From assembly GCA_012513425.1 (NCBI GenBank), contig JAAZCF010000274.1:1-7300 (forward strand): a stretch of DNA of 7,300 nucleotides. The letters run 5' to 3'. The notes beneath the pieces are model-generated. The model worked only from the letters and a program-made list of their open reading frames with translations. It did no database searches and was not told the origin of the DNA. Shown piece after piece: positions 1-5,908 of the stretch. Every line of letters starts with the position of its first letter. Within the stretch, counting starts at the first letter, position 1. The DNA comes from Bacteroidales bacterium (lineage in GTDB: Bacteria > Bacteroidota > Bacteroidia > Bacteroidales > UBA932). A program made the position numbers and the translations under genes.

Positions 1-81
1 AAAGTGTACAACCCTATGTATGATGTAACTCCAGCTTCGCTTATTACCGGCATCATCACAGAAAATGGATTATTTAAATGA
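1..81 (+). CDS. mtnA: S-methyl-5-thioribose-1-phosphate isomerase, C-terminal end (partial)
   Basis: Only the last 26 codons are present; the gene is cut by the left edge of the window and ends at TGA 79-81. The visible tail contains NPMYDVTP followed by LITGIITENG, which matches the conserved C-terminus of MtnA (typically NPAFDVTP...LITAIITE.G). The Asp-Val-Thr-Pro motif belongs to the MtnA/eIF2B-like isomerase fold. MtnA converts methylthioribose-1-phosphate to methylthioribulose-1-phosphate in cytosolic methionine salvage. The stop overlaps the next start in an ATGA, suggesting translational coupling. With so little sequence, a related eIF2B-like sugar-phosphate isomerase cannot be excluded, so the family is surer than the exact substrate. 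Confidence 0.75.
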   Translation, partial: KVYNPMYDVTPASLITGIITENGLFK

Positions 82-866
82 CAAAATTTATAAGTCTTTC
101 AAGCGGAAGTAATGGTAATTGTTATTATATCGGAAATGAACAGGTTTCTTTTTTGATTGATTTAGGGATAGGTGGCAGAACTATTAAAAAACGTTTGACA
201 GGATACGATATAGCTGTGGATACAATAGACTTTGTATTGGTGACTCATGATCATGTCGACCATATCAAGTCATTGGGTTCTTTTACTGAACGATTTCATA
301 AGCCCGTTTTTGCAACTGAAAAACTGCATAAATCTTTGGAATATCATTTTTGTACTAGAGGTAAATTAATCGGATGTGTGAAAGATATTCGACCAGGGGA
401 ACCATTTGAATGCCTCGGTGTTAAAATAATTTCTTTTTCGGTGCCTCACGATGCTCATGATACAGTGGGCTATTACATAGATTTTTTTGGCACTACTTTT
501 ACTTTCATTACTGATGTCGGTAATGTTACCGACGATGTGGTAAAATACTGCAAAATGGCCGAACATCTGGTTTTAGAGAGTAATTATGATGTGGATATGC
601 TAATTAATGGCAAATATACTCCGGATTTAAAACTGAGAATAATGAATGGTAATGGTCATTTATCCAACGAACAAGCCGCATCTATCATAAAACGAGCAGT
701 CGGAAAGCAAACCCAATCATTGTTTTTGTGTCATCTAAGTGAGAACAACAATACTCCTCAACTTGCTTTAGCAAGTGCCCAAGAAGCATTGAAGCTAGTG
801 AGTGCAGAACATGTATTGTTGCAAGCGATGCCACGAAGGACTGCTTCTCAAGTATTTGAATTTTAG
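78..866 (+). CDS. YycJ/WalJ-type metallo-beta-lactamase-fold hydrolase
   Basis: This 262-residue protein begins with FISLSSGSNGNCYYIG (residues 4-19), the N-terminal signature of the YycJ/WalJ branch of the metallo-beta-lactamase fold. The metal-binding motif HDHVDH is at residues 57-62. Further likely ligands are His124/His127 in VPHDAHD, Asp146 in FITDVG, and His219 in LFLCHLSENN; ESNYD (167-171) and GHLSNEQA (193-200) are also family landmarks. The fold supports a cytosolic di-metal hydrolase. Some YycJ relatives are reported to be DNA exonucleases or linked to cell-wall regulation, but the substrate here cannot be read from sequence. The start at 78 is supported because the family motif begins within a few residues and because it overlaps the upstream stop (ATGA). 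The length is usual for the family. No walRK-type genes are nearby, so the WalJ regulatory context of Firmicutes is absent. Confidence 0.9.
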   Translation: MTKFISLSSGSNGNCYYIGNEQVSFLIDLGIGGRTIKKRLTGYDIAVDTIDFVLVTHDHVDHIKSLGSFTERFHKPVFATEKLHKSLEYHFCTRGKLIGCVKDIRPGEPFECLGVKIISFSVPHDAHDTVGYYIDFFGTTFTFITDVGNVTDDVVKYCKMAEHLVLESNYDVDMLINGKYTPDLKLRIMNGNGHLSNEQAASIIKRAVGKQTQSLFLCHLSENNNTPQLALASAQEALKLVSAEHVLLQAMPRRTASQVFEF

Positions 867-870
867 AAAA

Positions 871-1446
871 ATGACTGATTTAATAAAAATTAAAGCATTT
901 GCATTTGATGTGGATGGTGTGTTCACAGATGGAGGTGTATTGGCTATTGGCAACGGAGATTTGTTGAGAACTTTCAATGCCAAGGATTCCTTTGCTATTC
1001 GTACTGCCATTATTAATGGATTTCCGGTAGCAATAATTACCGGAGGTTGTTCGGAAAGCATAGCCAGCAGATTCAGGACTTTAAATGTTCCTGATGCAGA
1101 TATTTATCAACTATCAAAAAATAAATTACCCGATCTTCAACATTTTTGCGAAAGACATCATTTTCAATTGAGTGAAGTTATGTTCTGTGGAGATGATGTG
1201 CCTGATGTGCCTTCTATAATGGAAGCAGGAATAGGTGTTTGCCCAAAAGATGCATGTATAGAGGCTATTGAGGCCGCAGATATTGTGTCTGATAAATGCG
1301 GAGGACATCAATTTGTGAGAGATATAGTTGAAAGAACTCTTCGAGCCCAAGGTATGTGGAAGTTTGATCCTCTACAGCCATGGGGGTTTAATTATGGAGA
1401 TGAAATAACATTATCTGCTCTTAAAACCGGAAGAAATGCTGAATAA
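871..1446 (+). CDS. kdsC: KdsC-type HAD phosphatase (3-deoxy-manno-octulosonate-8-phosphatase)
   Basis: This 191-residue protein is a cap-less HAD phosphatase. Motif I is DVDGVFTDG at residues 13-21, with nucleophile Asp13 and acid/base Asp15. Motif II is Thr57 in IITGG, the conserved lysine is probably Lys85 (YQLSKNK), and motif III is GDDVPD at 107-112. GG..FVRD (144-151) matches the C-terminal GG.gavRE segment of KdsC. The enzyme should remove phosphate from KDO-8-phosphate in the cytosol, supplying KDO for the LPS inner core. An in-frame ATG at 802 would add 23 residues, but these lie inside the upstream gene and do not resemble the family; the ATG at 871 puts motif I where KdsC proteins have it. 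About 25 residues after the RAQGMW segment (158-163) form a slightly long tail. The gene starts 4 bases after the upstream stop and overlaps maf by 11 bases. A related YrbI-like phosphatase with another sugar substrate is possible. Confidence 0.87.
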   Translation: MTDLIKIKAFAFDVDGVFTDGGVLAIGNGDLLRTFNAKDSFAIRTAIINGFPVAIITGGCSESIASRFRTLNVPDADIYQLSKNKLPDLQHFCERHHFQLSEVMFCGDDVPDVPSIMEAGIGVCPKDACIEAIEAADIVSDKCGGHQFVRDIVERTLRAQGMWKFDPLQPWGFNYGDEITLSALKTGRNAE

Positions 1447-2023
1447 TAAGAAAATTATCTTAGCTTCAGCTTCGCCACGCCGCAGAGAATTATTGGCAGG
1501 ATTAGATTTGGAATTTTCTGTTGAACCGCTTAAAGATGAAAAGGAAGCCTATTCAATAGATTTACCTTGGAAGAAAGTGCCTGAATTTATTGCAAAGCAC
1601 AAAAGCGAATCTTTTCATAGGAATCTTGAAGATAATGAAATCTTAATCACAGCTGATACTTTGGTATTTTTACCGAGGTGTGGCAAGATGGAGATTTTAA
1701 GTAAGCCAAAGAGTAGAGAGGAGGCTCTCGAAATGATAAGTGAATTAAGTGGCAATATTCACCATGTACTGACAGGTGTATGCGTTAAAAGTGTGGATAA
1801 AACTATTATCTTCACTGATAGCACTGAGGTTGAAATTTCATCTTTGAGTCAAGATGAAATCAGCTATTATGTGGACAAATATAAGCCTTACGACAAGGCA
1901 GGAGCCTATGGTGTTCAGGAGTGGTTGGGATATGCTGCAATAGGAAATATCAAAGGCTCTTTTTATAACGTTATGGGTTTGCCTGTGCAGAAACTATATG
2001 AGGCTTTGAAACTTTTTTCTTAG
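1436..2023 (+). CDS. maf: Maf-family nucleoside triphosphate pyrophosphatase
   Basis: This 195-residue protein opens with IILASASPRRRELL (residues 7-20), the Maf N-terminal substrate-binding signature. TADTLV (72-77) carries the catalytic Asp74. It is followed by SKPKSREEALEMISELSG (from residue 89), HHVLTGV, then KAGAYGVQEWLGYAAIGNIKG and FYNVMGLP. These place it in the YhdE-like (dTTP/UTP pyrophosphatase) branch rather than the YceF (m7GTP) branch, judged from the AGAYGVQ region. Maf enzymes hydrolyse non-canonical or selected nucleotides to the monophosphate plus pyrophosphate in the cytosol, and overproduction is linked to septum inhibition in Bacillus. The start is firm because the signature begins at residue 7. 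The ATG lies inside the last codons of kdsC (11-base overlap, different frame), which fits coupled translation. Length is normal and no key motif is missing. Confidence 0.95.
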   Translation: MLNNKKIILASASPRRRELLAGLDLEFSVEPLKDEKEAYSIDLPWKKVPEFIAKHKSESFHRNLEDNEILITADTLVFLPRCGKMEILSKPKSREEALEMISELSGNIHHVLTGVCVKSVDKTIIFTDSTEVEISSLSQDEISYYVDKYKPYDKAGAYGVQEWLGYAAIGNIKGSFYNVMGLPVQKLYEALKLFS

Positions 2024-2028
2024 ATTTG
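2021..2028 (+). promoter_or_regulatory. Possible Bacteroidetes -7 promoter element before valS
   Basis: The octamer TAGATTTG matches the Bacteroidetes -7 consensus TAnnTTTG and lies 28 bases before the valS start. Its first three bases are also the maf stop codon. A TTTG occurs upstream at 2005-2008, but its spacing (12 bases) is shorter than the roughly 20 expected for the -33 element, so the upstream half is weak. An internal promoter for valS is plausible but unproven, and a chance match in A/T-rich DNA is a real alternative. Confidence 0.3.
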
Positions 2029-2056
2029 CGGGCTATTATCTATTGAAATCTATATT

Positions 2057-4771
2057 ATGGAATTATCTGCAAAATATAATCCTGGTGATGTTGAAGGCAA
2101 ATGGTATGCCTATTGGTTGGAACATAATTTTTTTCACTCAGAGCCAGACGAGAGAGAACCCTATACTATAGTAATTCCACCACCAAATGTGACAGGCGTA
2201 CTTCATATGGGTCATATGTTGAACAATACATTACAAGATGTGTTGGTTCGTCGTGCAAGAATGATTGGCAAGAATGCTTGTTGGGTGCCAGGCACCGATC
2301 ATGCTTCTATTGCCACTGAGTCAAAAGTTGTGAAAAGATTGGCAGAGAAGGGAATTAAAAAGCACGATCTTACCAGAGAACAGTTTTTGGAGTATGCTTG
2401 GGATTGGACCAATGAACATGGTGGAATTATTCTAAAGCAACTACGCCACTTGGGCGCTTCATGTGATTGGGATCGCACTGCTTTTACTATGGACGAAAAA
2501 CGCTCGGAAAGCGTGTTGAAAGTATTTGTAGATCTATACGAAAAAGGTCTTATTTATCGTGGCCTTCGCATGGTAAACTGGGATCCAAAAGCCTTGACAG
2601 CCTTGAGTAATGAAGAAGTCGTCTATAAAGACGAAATGTCAAAGCTATATCATTTGAAATATTATGTTGTCTCAGATTGTACTGACATCTCTGATTTCCC
2701 AATCAATGATCCGGAAAATGCTGATGGCAATTTCATATATAAAGATGAAAAGGGTTATTACGCAGTGGTTGCCACTACACGTCCTGAGACAATTATGGGT
2801 GATACAGCAATGTGTATCAATCCAAAAGATGCAAAGAACAGATGGCTGTCTGGCAAGAAAGTGATTGTTCCTTTAGTAAATCGAGTAATTCCAGTAATTG
2901 AAGACAGATATGTTGATATAGAGTTTGGTACAGGTTGCTTAAAAGTAACACCAGCTCATGACCCTAACGACTATATGTTGGGGAAAACGCACAATCTGGA
3001 TACTTTTGATATTTTTAATCCCGACGGCACAGTGTCTGTCCAGTCTCCAATATATGTGGGAATGGACAGATTCGTTTGCAGAAAGCAGATTTTCAAAGAT
3101 TTGCAAGCTGCTGAATTGCTGGAAAAAGTCGAGGAATATAATAATAAAGTTGGATATTCAGAGAGAAATCCTGATACTGTAGTTGAGCCTCGTCTTAGCC
3201 TTCAATGGTTTTTGAAGATGAGTCACTTTTCTGACATTGCTCTACCACCGGTAATGAATGACGAAATAAGTTTTTATCCTCAAAGATATAAGACCACATA
3301 CAACAATTGGTTGGAGAACATTCAAGATTGGTGTATTTCCCGTCAACTTTGGTGGGGACATCGCATTCCTGCATATTACTATTCATCAAATAACTCAGAA
3401 GACACTGATAATTATGTTGTGGCTCTTTCTGTTGAAGAAGCTTTGGCTAAGGCAAAAGAAAAAACTGGTAACCAAGAGCTCTCAGTATCTGACTTAACTC
3501 AAGATGAAGATGCTTTGGACACATGGTTTTCTTCTTGGTTGTGGCCGGTATCTTTGTTTGACGGAATAAACAATCCTGATAATAAAGAGATTAATTATTA
3601 TTATCCCACTTCCGATCTTATCACAGCTCCTGATATCATTTTCTTCTGGGTAGCCAGAATGATTATGGCCGGCTATGAATATAGAGGAAAGATGCCTTTT
3701 AAAAATGTATATTTCACCGGCGTAGTAAGAGACAAACTCGGACGAAAAATGAGCAAGTCTTTGGGTAATAGTCCTGACCCTCTTGGTTTGATTGATCAAT
3801 TTGGAGCCGACGGAGTTCGCTTGGGTATGATGCTATGCACTTCAGCCGGAAATGATATTCTTTTTGATGAAAGTCAGGTTGAGCAAGGTCGCAATTTCTG
3901 TAATAAAATATGGAGTGCCTATCGCTTGTTAAAAAGCTGGACAGTGGTAGATATTCCTCAAAGCAAGCCTGCTATAGTAGCTACGGAGTGGTTCTCAAAC
4001 CATTTGTCAGAAACTATCGAAGCATATAATGATAATTTTGAGAAATTCAGGATTTCAGATGCGCTTATGGCTGTTTACAAATTGTTTTGGGATGATTTCT
4101 GCTCTTGGTATTTGGAGTTGATTAAACCTGCATTCGGACAGCCAATTGATAAACAAACATATGAAACAACAATTGCATTTTTTGACAAATTGTTGCTGTT
4201 ACTCCATCCTTTCATGCCATTTATTACTGAGGAATTATGGCAGAATATTTCTGAAAGAAAAGAAGGAGAAACAATAATGTTGCAATCTATGCCAAAAGTA
4301 TGTGCTTATGACTCAGGATTGATTTCGAATTTTTCTTTGGCGTGCAAAGCAGTGATTGAGATAAGAGCTTTGCGTCAGGACAAAGGCATATCACCAAAAG
4401 AAGCTTTGGAACTGAAAGTAAAAGGCAATTTTGATAAAGCGATGTTCCCTGTTATTGAAAAAATGGCAAATATTTCTGGAATAGAAGTTGTAGACAGTTT
4501 TGAAGGAGGCAGCGGACAAAGTTTTATGGTTTCTACTATTGAATTTTTTGTTCCTCTTGAGGGCATGATTGATGTCGAAGCAGAAATAGCTAAAATAGAG
4601 GCAGAAATTTTAAGATATCAAGGCTTTTTGCGTGGAGTCAATGCGAAGCTTGGAAATGAAAGATTTGTTGCAAGTGCTCCGGCACAAGTAGTTGAAATGG
4701 AACGCAAAAAATATGCAGATGCAACTGCAAAAATCGAAGCGCTTCAAGAAAGACTTAAAGACTTTAAATAA
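2057..4771 (+). CDS. valS: Valyl-tRNA synthetase (ValRS)
   Basis: This 904-residue class I aminoacyl-tRNA synthetase charges tRNA-Val with valine in the cytosol. Visible landmarks in order: PPPNVTGVLHMGH (41-53), whose HMGH at 50-53 is the HIGH motif; the CP1 editing domain with TTRPET (240-245) and the GCLKVTPAHDPND segment, which clears mischarged threonine; WCISRQLWWGHRIP from residue 425; DTWFSSWLWP from 488; and the KMSKS loop at 564-568. An anticodon-binding helical domain follows (roughly 630-780). The last 65 residues or so (about 839-904) form a charged, heptad-like coiled coil typical of bacterial ValRS. The start is supported by SAKYNPGDVEGKWYAYW, the usual ValRS opening, and no Shine-Dalgarno sequence precedes it, as expected in Bacteroidetes. 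It is separated from maf by 33 bases and from tatA by 39. All catalytic motifs are intact and the length is normal for the lineage. Confidence 0.98.
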   Translation: MELSAKYNPGDVEGKWYAYWLEHNFFHSEPDEREPYTIVIPPPNVTGVLHMGHMLNNTLQDVLVRRARMIGKNACWVPGTDHASIATESKVVKRLAEKGIKKHDLTREQFLEYAWDWTNEHGGIILKQLRHLGASCDWDRTAFTMDEKRSESVLKVFVDLYEKGLIYRGLRMVNWDPKALTALSNEEVVYKDEMSKLYHLKYYVVSDCTDISDFPINDPENADGNFIYKDEKGYYAVVATTRPETIMGDTAMCINPKDAKNRWLSGKKVIVPLVNRVIPVIEDRYVDIEFGTGCLKVTPAHDPNDYMLGKTHNLDTFDIFNPDGTVSVQSPIYVGMDRFVCRKQIFKDLQAAELLEKVEEYNNKVGYSERNPDTVVEPRLSLQWFLKMSHFSDIALPPVMNDEISFYPQRYKTTYNNWLENIQDWCISRQLWWGHRIPAYYYSSNNSEDTDNYVVALSVEEALAKAKEKTGNQELSVSDLTQDEDALDTWFSSWLWPVSLFDGINNPDNKEINYYYPTSDLITAPDIIFFWVARMIMAGYEYRGKMPFKNVYFTGVVRDKLGRKMSKSLGNSPDPLGLIDQFGADGVRLGMMLCTSAGNDILFDESQVEQGRNFCNKIWSAYRLLKSWTVVDIPQSKPAIVATEWFSNHLSETIEAYNDNFEKFRISDALMAVYKLFWDDFCSWYLELIKPAFGQPIDKQTYETTIAFFDKLLLLLHPFMPFITEELWQNISERKEGETIMLQSMPKVCAYDSGLISNFSLACKAVIEIRALRQDKGISPKEALELKVKGNFDKAMFPVIEKMANISGIEVVDSFEGGSGQSFMVSTIEFFVPLEGMIDVEAEIAKIEAEILRYQGFLRGVNAKLGNERFVASAPAQVVEMERKKYADATAKIEALQERLKDFK

Positions 4772-4810
4772 AACTTACGATTATTTATCATCCAATTAAA
4801 TATTATTATT

Positions 4811-5023
4811 ATGACATCATTACTCTTTATTATGCCTCTTACTTTAGGCACATGGGAAATAGTAGGAATCGTACTAGTGATTGTACTTCTATTCGGAGGA
4901 AAGAAAATTCCTGAGTTAATGCGCGGTTTGGGAAAAGGTGTTAAAGAATTCAAAGGCGGGATGAAAGAAGCTGAGAAAGAATTCGATGACATCAAAAAAG
5001 ATGTGGTTGACGATAAAAAATAG
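4811..5023 (+). CDS. tatA: Sec-independent translocase subunit TatA
   Basis: This 70-residue protein is the pore/assembly subunit of the twin-arginine translocase, which moves folded proteins across the inner membrane. It has a short N-terminal segment, a polar residue at the helix start (Glu16 in GTWEIVG), one membrane helix (about 15-28), the diagnostic hinge FGGKKIPEL (28-36), an amphipathic helix rich in Lys and Gly (about 37-50: GLGKGVKEFKGG), and a charged, Lys/Asp/Glu-rich tail. Length and architecture fit TatA/E better than TatB, which usually has a longer tail. The start at 4811 follows an A/T-rich stretch (repeated ATT triplets) with no Shine-Dalgarno sequence; Met8 (ATG at 4832) is a possible alternative. 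tatC begins 9 bases after the stop, so the two are surely co-expressed. No hairpin terminator is visible in the 39 bases separating it from valS. Confidence 0.95.
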   Translation: MTSLLFIMPLTLGTWEIVGIVLVIVLLFGGKKIPELMRGLGKGVKEFKGGMKEAEKEFDDIKKDVVDDKK

Positions 5024-5032
5024 TATTAAAGC

Positions 5033-5908
5033 ATGTCTGATGTAAAGATGACCTTTTGGGATCATCTTGACGAGTTTCGTAAAGTACTATTTCGTGTAAT
5101 AGGAGTCCTTTTCCTATTGATTATTGTTGCTTTCTTTTTTAAGGAGCCAATATTCAATGTGATATTTGCGCCCCTTAATTCGGACTTTGTACTATATAAA
5201 GGCTTTAACAAGCTGCTCGACTTGGTGCATCTGAATGGAGTGGAGTCTTTCGATATTCAAGTGATGAATATTGAAATAGCTGCGCAGTTTTTTACGCACC
5301 TAAAAGTCACTTTTTTTGTGGCATTAATTATTGGAATGCCATTTTTCTTCTATGAGTTTTGGTCATTTATAAGGCCTGCTTTATATTCCAACGAAAAAAA
5401 AGCAGTCAAAGGTACTTTTGGCTTTGCCGGCATGTTGTTTTATGCCGGATTGGCATGCGGATATTTTATGGTTTTGCCACTTACCGTTAAGTTTTTGGGA
5501 ACATATCAAGTCTCACCTGAGATTCCCAACCAAATATCTTTGAATTCTTACATTGGAATGTTTTTGTCCTTGATTTTGGTGATGGGATTGGTGTTTGAAA
5601 TGCCTATTTTGGCAGCTCTTCTTTCTCGTATAGGGCTTATTTCAAAAGAGTTATTAAAGAAATATAGAAGGCATGCTGTTGTTGTATTGGTGATTCTGTC
5701 AGCTGTTATTACTCCTAGTGGAGACGCCTTTACAATGATGATTGTCGCAATTCCTTTGTATTTGCTCTATGAGTTCAGTATTATTGTTAGCAAAAGCGAA
5801 AAAGATCAAAACAAAAAAGAATATGGCGATGAAGTTGAGTATGAAGAGATAGATGAAGACGACAGTGATGTGGATCATTATGCTAACAATGAGGCGACTC
5901 AATCATGA
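5033..5908 (+). CDS. tatC: Sec-independent translocase subunit TatC
   Basis: This 291-residue polytopic inner-membrane protein is the twin-arginine signal-peptide receptor of the Tat system. Family landmarks are HLDEFRK (11-17) at the cytosolic N-terminus, APL (46-48) after the first membrane helix, FFTHLKVTF (86-94) entering the second, FWSFIRPALYSNEKK (109-123), the conserved Glu189 in VFEMP, and the TPSGDAF loop (227-233). Six hydrophobic helices can be traced between about residues 18 and 252. The first periplasmic loop has 37 residues between APL and FFT, against about 18 in E. coli TatC; Bacteroidetes homologues are generally longer here. The tail beyond residue 255 is hydrophilic, with a strongly acidic run at 263-281 (12 Asp/Glu out of 19). 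The stop overlaps the start of the ABC-F gene in an ATGA at 5905-5908. No tatB is adjacent. Confidence 0.97.
   Translation: MSDVKMTFWDHLDEFRKVLFRVIGVLFLLIIVAFFFKEPIFNVIFAPLNSDFVLYKGFNKLLDLVHLNGVESFDIQVMNIEIAAQFFTHLKVTFFVALIIGMPFFFYEFWSFIRPALYSNEKKAVKGTFGFAGMLFYAGLACGYFMVLPLTVKFLGTYQVSPEIPNQISLNSYIGMFLSLILVMGLVFEMPILAALLSRIGLISKELLKKYRRHAVVVLVILSAVITPSGDAFTMMIVAIPLYLLYEFSIIVSKSEKDQNKKEYGDEVEYEEIDEDDSDVDHYANNEATQS

Noticed and set aside
2664..3182. Two short + strand open frames within valS
   Set aside because: They are out of frame with the editing domain coding sequence, with no separate start signal or motif.
3494..3799. Antisense open frame of 101 codons opposite valS
   Set aside because: It lies wholly within the strongly conserved catalytic region of valS, has no recognisable domain, and reads as a composition-driven shadow.
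4772..4810. Possible terminator or regulatory RNA in the valS-tatA gap
   Set aside because: The 39 bases are A/T-rich with no stable inverted repeat and no good TAnnTTTG element; probably only a leader.
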